Virus record (IMG/VR): IMGVR_UViG_3300036852_000313
Coordinates: 1-52,228 of that record
Source: a virus
Length of the DNA stretch: 52,228 bases
Strand: one strand, 5' to 3'
The translations under genes were made by a program, and so were the position numbers. Shown here piece after piece: positions 1-7,512 of this stretch. The first letter of the stretch is position 1, and every line of letters begins with the position of its first letter. The notes below the pieces were generated by a model. It was not told where the DNA came from. It was given only the letters and a program-made list of their open reading frames with translations, and did not search any database.

Positions 1-475
1 GCGCGGGCGACGCAACGTTGAATACGAGCAATTCTGAGGCACCTGCGCCGCCGCACTTCAAGCACGGCATAAGCGCATAGTCGCTCGGTTCATCGTCGGG
101 ACCGTCGAGTGCAGCATCCAACGCTTCATACTCAGCGATTCGTGCAGCAAGTTGCTTCTTGCTTGGCTTCTCCGCGAAGCCCGCGCAACTCCAGCACGCC
201 GCGCGCTTCGCCTTACCGTTTCGGCAGCACGCACACACAACGCGCTTGCGAAACAGGTGCGCTTTGCCGCTCGCGTTTAAACGCTCGGCCTGCGCAACCA
301 ACACATGCTGCGTCACATAAGCACTCGCGGCGGCTTCGAGCGGCGCCCGCACAGCGCGCAGCTCCGCGAGCATCGCAAGCCTGCGCGCCTCGTCAATACG
401 AATGCCGCGCGTGGTCATCGCGATGCAGGGATCGAGCAGAGCTAGCTCAAAGTCGTGAATGGCGCGAAGGGTCAC
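1..475 (-). CDS. polA: Family A DNA polymerase, N-terminal part (gene continues at the right end of the window)
   Basis: From a GTG at 475 that overlaps the TGA of the upstream gene (GTGA), the frame stays open to base 1. It encodes the segment that normally follows the exonuclease domain in Pol I-type enzymes (LLDPCIAMTTRGIRID, the conserved Met...Gly-Ile-x-Ile-Asp stretch). A Cys-rich insert follows with CACC, CWSC and CLKC pairs, perhaps a zinc ribbon, and then FNVASP, which is also found near 52015 at the right end. Because bases 153-229 equal 52152-52228, on a circular map this is the N-terminus of the gene that stops at 50894, about 526 residues in total. It carries no proofreading domain of its own; that lies in the gene at 896-1999. 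Confidence 0.85.
   Translation of the reverse strand, partial: MTLRAIHDFELALLDPCIAMTTRGIRIDEARRLAMLAELRAVRAPLEAAASAYVTQHVLVAQAERLNASGKAHLFRKRVVCACCRNGKAKRAACWSCAGFAEKPSKKQLAARIAEYEALDAALDGPDDEPSDYALMPCLKCGGAGASELLVFNVASPA
153..229. repeat. Left copy of the 77-bp terminal overlap
   Basis: Identical to 52152-52228; the base just before it differs between the copies. Upstream of the overlap both copies encode the same polymerase region with many substitutions and a one-codon length difference. This looks like the same locus from two variants rather than a tandem duplication. An exact 77-base overlap is also what a de Bruijn assembler run at k=77 would leave. Confidence 0.9.
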
Positions 476-915
476 GCCGGAAGCTCCGCCCCCGCCTTGA
501 CCTTCGTGACGAAGCGCCGAATGTGGCGCGCGACCTGCTTCGGCGTTGCGTCATCGGTAAGGCCGTTGTCCTTTTCGGCCCAAATTGACGAATTCGGAAA
601 GAACAGCCAGTATACCTGCTCATAGCTCAGCCCGAAAAACTCTCGGGCGACATCCGAGGTATTGTCGCTGCTATTCTTGCGCCACCGCACACCGAATGGC
701 TCTTTGGGATCATCCCACTTGAGGTACTTTGGAAACACCGCAGGCATCCAGCCCATCGCGCATGCGACGGTGCCACAGGGATGCTTACCTGCTTTCAGCG
801 CTTCGAGCATCGGCAGCCCTGATTGGTCAACTATGATACTGAAATCGAACTTCGCGCGCGGCAGCTTCTCAAGGAACGCCGCGAGTTTCAGCAGCCTACG
901 TGCTTGGATAGCCAT
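472..915 (-). CDS. Hypothetical protein inserted between exonuclease and polymerase genes
   Basis: A 147-residue protein with the stretch HPCGTVACAMGW near its middle, followed by a segment rich in aromatic residues. I know this style from uncharacterised phage and bacterial proteins but not a function. It overlaps the end of the UDG-exonuclease gene by 20 bases and its TGA overlaps the GTG of the polymerase gene. It therefore sits exactly at the junction where the exonuclease and polymerase domains of a normal Pol I are joined. No homing-endonuclease motif (LAGLIDADG, GIY-YIG, HNH) is visible, so it does not look like the mobile element that split the gene. Confidence 0.8.
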   Translation of the reverse strand: MAIQARRLLKLAAFLEKLPRAKFDFSIIVDQSGLPMLEALKAGKHPCGTVACAMGWMPAVFPKYLKWDDPKEPFGVRWRKNSSDNTSDVAREFFGLSYEQVYWLFFPNSSIWAEKDNGLTDDATPKQVARHIRRFVTKVKAGAELPA

Positions 916-1999
916 GTGTCAGGTCCGGTTGATGTGGTATGTCGAATTGCGTGGTTTGCTTCTGTGCAATCTCCAGCGTATTACAGCAGTCCCTACCACA
1001 CAGCATATAGCGCTCCATCTCGTCGGCGAAGTCATACGATTTCCAATACGGCACGCGCAGATAGATCGACGCAAGGAATTTGAGTGACTTTGCTGTGCGC
1101 TTCCCGCCCGCCTTCTTGTGACTCACAGCGGTTTTCTTGCCTGCCAGCTCGGGATTGAGCGCGTGCCACGCGAGCTGTGTGTCGAACACTTGATTGCGTA
1201 GTGTGATACCAGCGAAGCGCTGCAAAAAGAAGCGGTCGTATTGGCCGTTCTGGAGCGCTTTCGGCGTCGCCGATTCGCACAACGTGCGTATCGCATCGAG
1301 CTGCCAGCCCTCGACCGCCGGTATCACCCACGCTTCGTCAATGCTAGGTGCGAAGCCGACGCAAGCAAGCACCAGCTCGTGCGTGTTTTCGATGTCTACG
1401 GCGAGCAGCTGTGCGTGCTTTGCTGCTTTCTGGAGCGCACCCAACTCCAGCGGATGCGTTACGATGCGCACCAAACGCTGCACAAGCGGCGGTGCGCCCA
1501 AGTCAACCTCGGCCTTGGCACGCCGCATGTCGAAGTCCAACAGCGCGCGCCACGGTGTCCACTCGCGCAAAACCGCCGCTGGATGCACGCTTGCGAGCAC
1601 GCGCCCGAACGGGCCGTCCCAGAAGTACCCACGCAGCTCTTGGATGCCATCGCTGGGCCACGCCTCTCCGACAAGGAAACTGCATACTTCGTTGCCGAAG
1701 CCCACGACGACGCGTGGGCGATGCTCGCGAAGCAACGCCGTCAGGCGTTCGCTTCCCCACAACACATCACTTGGTGTGTGTCTGGCGAAGTCGTTCCCTG
1801 GCGGCTGGACCGGCACCAAATTGTCGATACGCACGGCGGCACGATCTAGCCCAGCAGACTTGAGCGCCGCATTCAATACGTAACCAGCCTGTCCAACAAA
1901 CGGCTGGCGCGCCTTGTGTTCCTCGGCGCCATAGTCGCGTCCAATGAGCCACAGCGGTGCGTCGAGCGGACCTGCGCCCAACTCAGGGGCCATATACAA
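896..1999 (-). CDS. Uracil-DNA glycosylase-like domain fused to a DnaQ-type 3'-5' exonuclease
   Basis: Residues 1 to about 165 resemble family 4/5 uracil-DNA glycosylases: IGRDYGAEE in place of the GEAPG loop, QPFVGQAG, and SVHPAA for the His motif. The Cys residues of the usual iron-sulphur cluster are not evident, so glycosylase activity is uncertain. Residues ~185-350 are a proofreading exonuclease with all three motifs: ExoI VDIEN, ExoII NGQYD, ExoIII YMLCGRD. The polymerase domain is on a separate gene (GTG at 475). Phage SPO1 polymerase is a known UDG-exo-pol fusion; here the same order is kept but cut in two. AAGGAG lies 7 bases before a TTG start (1999); an ATG follows at 1993. Confidence 0.85.
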   Translation of the reverse strand: MYMAPELGAGPLDAPLWLIGRDYGAEEHKARQPFVGQAGYVLNAALKSAGLDRAAVRIDNLVPVQPPGNDFARHTPSDVLWGSERLTALLREHRPRVVVGFGNEVCSFLVGEAWPSDGIQELRGYFWDGPFGRVLASVHPAAVLREWTPWRALLDFDMRRAKAEVDLGAPPLVQRLVRIVTHPLELGALQKAAKHAQLLAVDIENTHELVLACVGFAPSIDEAWVIPAVEGWQLDAIRTLCESATPKALQNGQYDRFFLQRFAGITLRNQVFDTQLAWHALNPELAGKKTAVSHKKAGGKRTAKSLKFLASIYLRVPYWKSYDFADEMERYMLCGRDCCNTLEIAQKQTTQFDIPHQPDLTHGYPST

Positions 2000-2021
2000 G
2001 CGTCAACTCCTTGTAGAAAAT

Positions 2022-2103
2022 TGCAAGGTGAGGATTTGAACCTCACATCCTGTACGCTTGCGACGTAACAGTACCCCGTGTGGTGGCTTTCGCTACCCTT
2101 GCA
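2022..2103 (-). ncRNA. tRNA-like element, possibly a degenerate tRNA
   Basis: On the minus strand the ends pair perfectly over 7 bp (TGCAAGG with CCTTGCA). Directly inside the 3' side is a textbook T arm, TGAGG-TTCAAAT-CCTCA, followed by a discriminator A. An anticodon-like hairpin has stem TACG/CGTA and a 7-base loop TCGCAAG; read as an anticodon the middle would be GCA (Cys), but position 33 is C instead of U. The D arm is not recognisable and is replaced by a GAAA-tetraloop hairpin, and the element is about 8-10 bases too long. The remainder of the gap (2104-2265) has no gene I can support; it contains a TAGCGCGCGCTA palindrome just after the gene that ends at 2266. Confidence 0.4.
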
Positions 2104-2265
2104 TGCCAGAGCGTTTCTCAACTCCCGCTGATTGCGAACGCACAAGCTCACAGCTCGGAGACGCAGGGTTTCAACCGACTCAGCGCCATCGTCGAACAGA
2201 CTACTTATAGTTTTCGTGCCGGGTTCCTACGCCGTCTGTCAGGGCGGCACAGCAAATAGCGCGCG

Positions 2266-2784
2266 CTACTTGCCCTCGCCGAACGCCGCTACGCGACTCA
2301 CTTCGTTGTCTATCACCGGCCCCTGCCCATCGTCGCGCATCACCACGGCGCCGTCACGCTTCCGTTTCTTCGTCGTGATGTACACATCGCAAGGCGAGCC
2401 AGCGACGCTGTTCAACTGCTCGACGAGTTCTTCGGGCGAGCTTGCCGTCATGCGCTTCGCCGTCTTGCCCTCTGGCGTCGTCGTGTCCTCGGCCAGCCCA
2501 AACGCGACCGCGACCGCTGTCGCCTGCTGGCGTCCAATCTCGACGGACTTATCCGAGTTTGGATTCTCTACCGTGATCTGAAAGCGCCGATCGCGCTCAT
2601 ACGTCTTGCCGTCTTTCTTGCTCGTGAAGCCCGCGAACGGAATGCGGACGCCCTTCCAGCCAGAATCGTTCTGCGCGATCTCGGCGCCCGTTTGCAGCGT
2701 CGTGCCATACCAGCCCGCAGGCATCAAAAAAACCGGCTTGGCGTTGAGGTCGTCGGTCGGAATTGGGATGTTGAAGTCTGTCAT
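2266..2784 (-). CDS. Putative single-stranded-DNA-binding or recombination accessory protein
   Basis: 172 residues, acidic and charged, with no recognisable catalytic motif (contains RIPFAGFTSKKDGKTYERD and AVVMRDDGQGPVIDNEV). Its ATG overlaps the TGA of the RecA/Sak4-like ATPase gene (ATGA), and in many phages the gene next to such an ATPase is an SSB-like or DUF669-type protein. The functional call rests on that context and on general composition, not on a recognised domain. Confidence 0.6.
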   Translation of the reverse strand: MTDFNIPIPTDDLNAKPVFLMPAGWYGTTLQTGAEIAQNDSGWKGVRIPFAGFTSKKDGKTYERDRRFQITVENPNSDKSVEIGRQQATAVAVAFGLAEDTTTPEGKTAKRMTASSPEELVEQLNSVAGSPCDVYITTKKRKRDGAVVMRDDGQGPVIDNEVSRVAAFGEGK

Positions 2785-3569
2785 TTCGGTGTCTCCGCCG
2801 CGCGTGGCGGCTCGTCGAGTGAGTTGAACAACGCTTGCATCGTGTTTTCGATCTGCGCAATATTCACGCCCGGTTTAAATGTCACGCTGTGCTTTGCTGG
2901 GCGCACGCTGTCAGCTTGCGCCGTGACATACCACTTGCGGGCAGGCCCGAACCCGAGCGGGCTTGTGTACAACCAAATGTCGAACGCTGAGTGAATGCGT
3001 TGCCGAATGGCGCTGCACATCACCGGCAGCATTTGATCGTCAAACTGCCACTCCTGCTTGTTTTTGTCGCCGAAGCTGGGACGGCGCGCGGCGGCACCTG
3101 CACCTTCCAGCTCGCGCATTTGCGCGTGAAACACGCACACAACAGTCTTGCCTTTGCTGGCGATGCGGCGCAGCTCCGTTACCAGCGCCTTGATTTGCTG
3201 GTCGTGGCCTGTGTACGCACGTCCGTGCCCCACGTCGCCAGGATCGTTCGTTGCGTGAACCTTGAGCACTTCGTGCATCGCGAGGTCGCTTGCTTCGCTC
3301 GCGGTATCAAGCACCACGAATTGCGAGTCGTCTTTGTAACGCGCGTCGAGCCACGCGAACAACCGCGTCAGTCCATCGGCGTTGAATTGGTTGATGTGTG
3401 GGCGCCAATCAAGATCGGCGAACAGCGTTACCCCATCGGTGCCGTAGAAGCTCGCTTCCTTTGGGTCTGTCAACGCGACAGCGGTTTTGCCGAGCGCGCG
3501 TGCGCTCCGCGCGAAGTGTGACTTGCCCGTGCCGGGAATCCCGGTAACGCCGATCAGATGTGCAGTCAT
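2781..3569 (-). CDS. RecA-like (Sak4/AAA_24-type) ATPase for recombination
   Basis: Begins with a short beta strand and a clear Walker A, GIPGTGKSH (residues ~8-16). Walker B is FVVLDTASE and a sensor-like segment is TVVCVFHAQ. The size (~262 residues) and lack of a helicase C-terminal part fit the Sak4-like single-strand annealing ATPases and related AAA_24 proteins of phages. These act with an SSB on phage DNA ends. The start chosen is the ATG at 3569, overlapping the upstream stop (ATGA); an in-frame upstream start would overlap that gene more. Confidence 0.75.
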   Translation of the reverse strand: MTAHLIGVTGIPGTGKSHFARSARALGKTAVALTDPKEASFYGTDGVTLFADLDWRPHINQFNADGLTRLFAWLDARYKDDSQFVVLDTASEASDLAMHEVLKVHATNDPGDVGHGRAYTGHDQQIKALVTELRRIASKGKTVVCVFHAQMRELEGAGAAARRPSFGDKNKQEWQFDDQMLPVMCSAIRQRIHSAFDIWLYTSPLGFGPARKWYVTAQADSVRPAKHSVTFKPGVNIAQIENTMQALFNSLDEPPRAAETPK

Positions 3570-3763
3570 GCGGTTTGCCTTTGCCACAGGGCTTCTACGT
3601 AACTGTAGTTCCCATAAAAAAGGAGGCGCCGTGCTATGAAAACGGAATATAGCGCAGCGCGCGCAAGTTCTGCATCTTCAGTAACCAGTGCATCGGTTAC
3701 GTCGAAAGGCGCTTCGCTGCTTTCTTCCGTATCTCCATACTCCGGCGAGAAGATGCGACTCAT
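3566..3763 (-). CDS. Small acidic hypothetical protein
   Basis: 65 residues with an acidic N-terminal half (EYGDTEESSEAPFDVTDAL) and a helical, aromatic C-terminal half. No family recognised. Coupled by ATGA overlaps to both the small basic gene upstream (3760-3927) and the RecA-like ATPase downstream. Confidence 0.65.
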   Translation of the reverse strand: MSRIFSPEYGDTEESSEAPFDVTDALVTEDAELARAALYSVFIARRLLFYGNYSYVEALWQRQTA

Positions 3764-3927
3764 TTGCCTTTGCCTGGTTGCGTGCTGGATACACGAATGA
3801 AGTGCTTGGTTGCCGACTGCCAGTCTCTGTCGTCTCGTGACGCAGGGCTTGTGCCAGCAGGACGACCAGCCTCGTAGCGAATCGTGATTTTGTTGCGCTT
3901 CCCGCGCAGGAGCTTGCGGCGGCTCAT
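3760..3927 (-). CDS. Small basic hypothetical protein
   Basis: A 55-residue frame from ATG 3927 to TGA 3760, starting MSRRKLLRGKRNKITIRYE. Supported by position: it fills the gap between two neighbours exactly, with ATGA overlaps at both ends. Its strongly basic N-terminus suggests nucleic-acid contact, but no family is recognised. Confidence 0.65.
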   Translation of the reverse strand: MSRRKLLRGKRNKITIRYEAGRPAGTSPASRDDRDWQSATKHFIRVSSTQPGKGK

Positions 3928-4157
3928 GGTGCCTCGTTCAGTGCAGCAATCAGCGCTTGCAATGCCAAGTCGCGCAACTCACGACGGTTTAGCTGTGGAA
4001 GCAATGACCACTCGCTGTATTTTTCGTGCTCTGCTTGATAATCAATTTCGCGCTGAACGTATTCCCGTATTGCAGCAGCAATGTGCTGTGTACGCTCAGT
4101 GCCTGACTTTTCATCCGTTAGAGCTTTCACACCACTTGCACAAAAAGCCGATGTCAT
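3924..4157 (-). CDS. Small helical hypothetical protein
   Basis: 77 residues, mostly predicted alpha-helical (QHIAAAIREYVQREIDYQAE, then LNRRELRDLALQALIAALN). No function recognised. Overlaps the next gene by ATGA and follows the gene at 4161-4391 by three bases. Confidence 0.6.
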   Translation of the reverse strand: MTSAFCASGVKALTDEKSGTERTQHIAAAIREYVQREIDYQAEHEKYSEWSLLPQLNRRELRDLALQALIAALNEAP

Positions 4158-4160
4158 CGG

Positions 4161-4391
4161 TCACCGTTTTTCACGCCCAACGTCGCGGAATAGCTCGCGG
4201 TCCTCGGGCAGCAGCCCACCAGGTGCGCTGTAGCGCGCCTGCAGCTCGTTATACACTTCGGGCCACGCTTTTTTGAGCAGCTCCGTGTTGACTGAATCTG
4301 CCTTCCGCATTGCGGCCATAAGCAGTGCGTAGAATGGGTGGTCTTGCGCCGCGATTTGTCGAGACACCACGTAGTCATGGTAACGGCTCAT
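4161..4391 (-). CDS. Small hypothetical protein
   Basis: 76 residues starting MSRYHDYVVSRQIAAQDHPF and ending in a charged tail. The opening resembles the many small phage proteins that begin with a SxxIAxxDxPFxALIMAAMRxAD-like stretch, whose function is unknown. The ATG at 4391 overlaps the TGA of the nuclease gene (ATGA). Confidence 0.7.
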   Translation of the reverse strand: MSRYHDYVVSRQIAAQDHPFYALLMAAMRKADSVNTELLKKAWPEVYNELQARYSAPGGLLPEDRELFRDVGREKR

Positions 4392-5278
4392 ATTGCGCGC
4401 TCCTCGGCGACTTGACGCGGGCTCCACTCACGGCGCTCGAATAGTTGCGTGGTTTGCGTGTGCAATTCCGCTGGTTCCGCATAAAAGTCTCTAAACTCAT
4501 CCACCTTGCCGTAGAGCCAATTCTGATACACCGGCCACGGCGTGTCAAGTCCTCGCGTGCGTTCCAGCTCCGCTATTTGTGCTAGTGTATAGCGCAAGTC
4601 CCACGCCCAGCGTTCGACGCGCCAGTCCCGAACGGGCACAGGGCCGAAACGCACAAAGTCTTTCTCAAGATCGACTTTCGGCGGCGCACCAGACTTCGAC
4701 ACATAATCGCTGATGTGAATCCCATCCGTGATATAGCCGTCGCAGCGCAGCCCGAGCGCACGACGCAGCGCCACATAGCCCGTCATTTGGTCAGACAAGC
4801 TCATTGCGGTTTCCCACTGGTCGCCGAGATACGCGCCGGTCGATTTCGTATCCACAACGTATTCGCTTGCATCGGGAAAGCGCACCGCAAAGTCCATGAT
4901 GCCACAATACATAAAGCCCGGCACGCAAGCGTCTGCATGAATCATTGCCTCAGCATACGTCTCATTCGCAATCAGTTCCCAAGGCTCGCTCGCGTAGCGC
5001 GCAGCATACGCGCGCACGATGCGCTCAACGTGCGCCGCGTCGCGCGGTCCCGCGCCTTCGCCGCGCAGCTTGCGCCCGTGCGCCACAGCTCCGTCAATGC
5101 TCACCCCTGAACGCAGCGCGTTTAGCGCACCATGAATCGCGCTTCCAGCACGCATCTTGTCGTCTGGCGTCGCGGGCTGTAGGTGCAGTCGATAGCGCAG
5201 TCTGAACGCTTCTGGATTTTCACGAAAGCGCGCAATGCTGGAATGGTCGGGAATCCATGTCACTTTGTCGCTGTACAT
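4388..5278 (-). CDS. PD-(D/E)XK nuclease (Cas4/RecB-type exonuclease)
   Basis: 296 residues. The nuclease core is visible: an early His/Gly segment (GSAIHGALNAL), an Asp strand (CGIMDFAVRF), the DxK motif (YVVDTKSTGAY) and a downstream QMTGY segment that matches motif IV of RecB/Cas4-like enzymes. Such phage nucleases process DNA ends for recombination or replication together with a Sak4-like ATPase, which is four genes downstream. The start used is the ATG at 5278; a longer frame to 5356 runs into the previous gene and lacks family similarity. Confidence 0.8.
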   Translation of the reverse strand: MYSDKVTWIPDHSSIARFRENPEAFRLRYRLHLQPATPDDKMRAGSAIHGALNALRSGVSIDGAVAHGRKLRGEGAGPRDAAHVERIVRAYAARYASEPWELIANETYAEAMIHADACVPGFMYCGIMDFAVRFPDASEYVVDTKSTGAYLGDQWETAMSLSDQMTGYVALRRALGLRCDGYITDGIHISDYVSKSGAPPKVDLEKDFVRFGPVPVRDWRVERWAWDLRYTLAQIAELERTRGLDTPWPVYQNWLYGKVDEFRDFYAEPAELHTQTTQLFERREWSPRQVAEERAI

Positions 5279-5559
5279 GGCGTTGGCTCCTGTTTGATTG
5301 AAAGGGTTCGGCAAGTTGTGGACCAGAGTCGTGCGCCTGCCACTTGATCGCAACACACATGCACACGTCCTTTAATGATGATTGTGGCCTTACGCGCACA
5401 TGGTTTCCAGCCATGCCACGGATTGCGGTCGCGCTTGTACATCCATGCGCGTAGCGCGCGCAACTCCTGGGCCAACGTGACCACGCGCGCCTGCGCGCGC
5501 GGCTTCTTCGGTATCCACACGTCGCCGCCGAACAGGGACGGATGGGCGGCGCACTTCAT
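5260..5559 (-). CDS. Basic hypothetical protein
   Basis: 99 residues, basic, with a helical middle (LAQELRALRAWMYKRDRN) and Cys residues near the C-terminus (WKPCARK, VCCDQ). The ATG at 5559 overlaps the upstream TGA (ATGA) and the end overlaps the nuclease start by 19 bases. No family recognised. Confidence 0.55.
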   Translation of the reverse strand: MKCAAHPSLFGGDVWIPKKPRAQARVVTLAQELRALRAWMYKRDRNPWHGWKPCARKATIIIKGRVHVCCDQVAGARLWSTTCRTLSIKQEPTPCTATK

Positions 5560-5747
5560 GGCGTGGTCTCGCCATAGACGCGATTTAGCGCCACGCACAA
5601 TCGCGGTGCGCGTGAACGCGCCTTCGGGTCGCTTTCCTTGCTGGGCGTAGCCGCTACGCGCATTTCGCCGCACACCACAACGTACTGCGACAGATTGATG
5701 CTGTACACAACCCGCCAGGCGTCTGGCGTCGGTGCGAGTGTGATCAT
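5556..5747 (-). CDS. Small hypothetical protein
   Basis: 63 residues from ATG 5747 (MITLAPTPDAWRVVYSINL). Short beta-rich start and basic tail. ATGA overlaps on both sides support it as part of the operon. Unknown function. Confidence 0.6.
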   Translation of the reverse strand: MITLAPTPDAWRVVYSINLSQYVVVCGEMRVAATPSKESDPKARSRAPRLCVALNRVYGETTP

Positions 5748-6634
5748 TGACGAACTTCTCCGGTTTCCAACAGGTGAATGAGGCGCGCTGTCAGGTTTTG
5801 ACGTGCGGCGTTCCATGCGGCGTCTGCTGCGGCGTTCGCTGCGGCGTTCGCTGCGGCGGCCCGTGTGGCGTCCCATGCGGCGTCTCCTGTGGCGTCCCAT
5901 GCGGCGGCCCGTGCGGCGTCTCCTGCGGCGGCCGCTGCGGCGGCGGCGGCCCTTGCGGCGCTCCATGCGGCGTCTGCTGCGGCGGCCCGTGCGGCGTCTC
6001 CTGCGGCGGCCGCTGCGGCGGCGGCGGCCCGTGTGGCGTCCCATGCGGCGTCCCCCCATGCGGCCCGTGCGGCGGCCCGTGCGGCGTCTCCTGCGGCGGC
6101 CGCTGCGGCGGCGGCGGCCCTTGCGGCGTCCCATGCGGCGTCCTCCCATGCGGCCCGTGTGGCGGCCGCTGCGGCGTCCCATGCGGCGTCTCCTGCGGCG
6201 TTAAGGAAGATGTGATTTACCTTGCCTTCCGCGAATGCTTCGATGGCTTCGATGCACTTCCGCATACGGTCGTCGTTCGGACGTTTGCGCTCAAAGAAAG
6301 GCAGCACGTCACGCGCGCAGGATGCGGCGAACAGGTGCACGGTGCGATCGTTCCAATGAGCGCAACGACGGAGCAGCCGAGCCGACGCGACGACAGTTTT
6401 ATTCTTGTCGCGGATGGACTCGCCACGCACTTCAACAATATAGATCGTCGGGCCGAGCCAGGTTATGAGATCGTGCGGTTCGCAAACGTGATAGCCACGC
6501 ACGCAAGGCTTGATGTTATCTAGCCTAGGCATCCACTTACCTGGCCTCTTGCCCGATGGCAGGCACCAGCGACCAGTTCCGCCGTGGTGCGCAGAACCAT
6601 CTTCACCGAGCACTTTGTAAAGTATGTCACTCAT
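5744..6634 (-). CDS. DUF7666-like protein with a long alanine-tryptophan repeat tail
   Basis: The N-terminal ~145 residues (GGTGRWCLPSGKRPGKW, YHVCEPHDLITWLGP, DRTVHLFAASCARDVLPFFE) match a widespread phage/bacterial protein of unknown function. Residues ~150-280 are degenerate short repeats built on AAWDAA/AARAAA, with Trp and Asp at regular spacing; they look like a continuous amphipathic helix or solenoid. The DNA of this tail (about 5800-6200) is a run of GCGGC-rich imperfect repeats, likely to change length by slippage. The start at 6634 overlaps the upstream TGA (ATGA). The opposite-strand open frames here are shadows of the repeat. Confidence 0.75.
   Translation of the reverse strand: MSDILYKVLGEDGSAHHGGTGRWCLPSGKRPGKWMPRLDNIKPCVRGYHVCEPHDLITWLGPTIYIVEVRGESIRDKNKTVVASARLLRRCAHWNDRTVHLFAASCARDVLPFFERKRPNDDRMRKCIEAIEAFAEGKVNHIFLNAAGDAAWDAAAAATRAAWEDAAWDAARAAAAAAAAAGDAARAAARAAWGDAAWDATRAAAAAAAAAGDAARAAAADAAWSAARAAAAAAAAAGDAARAAAWDATGDAAWDATRAAAANAAANAAADAAWNAARQNLTARLIHLLETGEVRQ
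5800..6200. repeat. GC-rich imperfect short-period repeat inside the alanine-rich gene
   Basis: About 400 bases built from variants of GCGGCGTC, GCGGCGGC and GTGGCGTCCCATGCGG. It encodes the AAWDAA-type repeats of the gene at 5744-6634. The period is short and irregular, so this is a coding microsatellite-like array and not a CRISPR or tandem duplication of a gene. Confidence 0.8.
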
Positions 6635-7113
6635 AGCCACGCCTGCCGCAACGCATAGCCGCCGTCCTTGTGCCAGTGCGCCACATAGCCCACCTCATAT
6701 GGACGCTTGCCACCGTTTGTGTGCGGCGTGTAGTCGTAGTCGCCGTTGCTGTGGTCATTGCTTTGGCATCGTTCGCCAACGCACGGTACGCCGTCCGGCC
6801 AGAGCGCGCGTCCCAGCTCATACACGAGCGCGAATCCCATATCCATGCCGCACCCGCCAATCTTGACGCCACCTCGGTCGCGGTCGAAACGCCTGTCGAG
6901 TGCACGCGCGACTGCCCAGCCAATCGCATACGGCACTGTGCGCGTTTCGTCGTGCTCAATGCGCGGCGCACAAATCACTAGCTCAATCGTGCGCTGCATT
7001 CCGCTCCGGCTCACATGGCGCAAGGTCGTATGCACCGTGTCACCAGGCTTGAGCCATTCACGCAACTTCGCTTGCGCTTCCGCGCGCTCGGTCTTGCTCA
7101 CTCTGTCACTCAT
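6631..7113 (-). CDS. Conserved phage hypothetical protein
   Basis: 160 residues. N-terminal charged helix (KTERAEAQAKLREWLKPGD), then a beta-rich part (HVSRSGMQRTIELVI) and a C-terminal HWHKDGGYALRQAWL. I recognise this as a common uncharacterised phage protein with those same anchors; no role is known to me. Preceded by GGAGGAT at a good distance. Confidence 0.75.
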   Translation of the reverse strand: MSDRVSKTERAEAQAKLREWLKPGDTVHTTLRHVSRSGMQRTIELVICAPRIEHDETRTVPYAIGWAVARALDRRFDRDRGGVKIGGCGMDMGFALVYELGRALWPDGVPCVGERCQSNDHSNGDYDYTPHTNGGKRPYEVGYVAHWHKDGGYALRQAWL

Positions 7114-7314
7114 CTATATATCCTCCAAGCTACTCGTTAACTGGTGCATTCGCTCTTGTGCTTCGTTCACCGCATAGCGTGCATCAGATACGCTTGAATA
7201 GCTCGGTTTGCCAACAATGAAATTAGCGATACACGCCAATACTGTTTGCACATACTGCGCATTTCGGCGCATTGCTTCCATGTTAGGTGTTACATACTTG
7301 TCATCGTCACTCAT
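7114..7314 (-). CDS. Small hypothetical protein behind a repeated leader
   Basis: 66 residues (MSDDDKYVTPNMEAMRRNAQ), helical, with no recognised domain. It is the last gene of the series that carries the GCTAGTCCC leader; its ribosome site is TTTGGAGC, about ten bases before the ATG. Confidence 0.65.
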   Translation of the reverse strand: MSDDDKYVTPNMEAMRRNAQYVQTVLACIANFIVGKPSYSSVSDARYAVNEAQERMHQLTSSLEDI

Positions 7315-7349
7315 TGCCGTCGCTCCAAAGGTTTGAGTTTGGGACTAGC
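7315..7349 (-). promoter_or_regulatory. Repeated leader, copy 1
   Basis: Minus-strand GCTAGTCCC, then a CCAAA...TTTGG potential hairpin, then GGAGCGACGGC before the ATG at 7314. The TAG inside the motif is the stop codon of the upstream gene. Confidence 0.6.
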
Positions 7350-7512
7350 CTTTTTGTGCAAACACTGCGGTTGGTACATTACCGTTGAGATACGCGCAGC
7401 GCCTTGCGGCACTTTCGCGGTCTGTGTGGTCTGAATCGCTGTGCCACGCACCGCGTGGATCATAAAAGCCTACTGTCCACAGCTCCGGCTCACTTCGCAC
7501 GTATACCCACAT
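7345..7512 (-). CDS. Small conserved phage protein
   Basis: 55 residues from ATG 7512 to TAG 7345, starting MWVYVRSEPELWTVGFYDP and continuing with a DHTDRESAARRCAYLNG helix. This WTVGFYDP...SDH...EAA...YLNGG layout is a familiar small phage protein of unknown function, likely one beta hairpin plus one helix. GGAGGAT lies upstream of the start. Confidence 0.8.
   Translation of the reverse strand: MWVYVRSEPELWTVGFYDPRGAWHSDSDHTDRESAARRCAYLNGNVPTAVFAQKG

Noticed and set aside
2104-2210. A second tRNA suggested by a D-arm-like GCTGAGTCGGTTGAAACC segment on the minus strand
   Set aside because: No matching acceptor stem, anticodon arm or TTCRA-type T loop could be paired with it.
5747-6523. Long plus-strand open frames full of Cys-Gly-Val or Arg-Arg-Pro repeats
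   Set aside because: They are mirror images of the GC-rich repeat that encodes the alanine-tryptophan tail on the minus strand; the minus frame has the recognisable N-terminal domain and operon overlaps.
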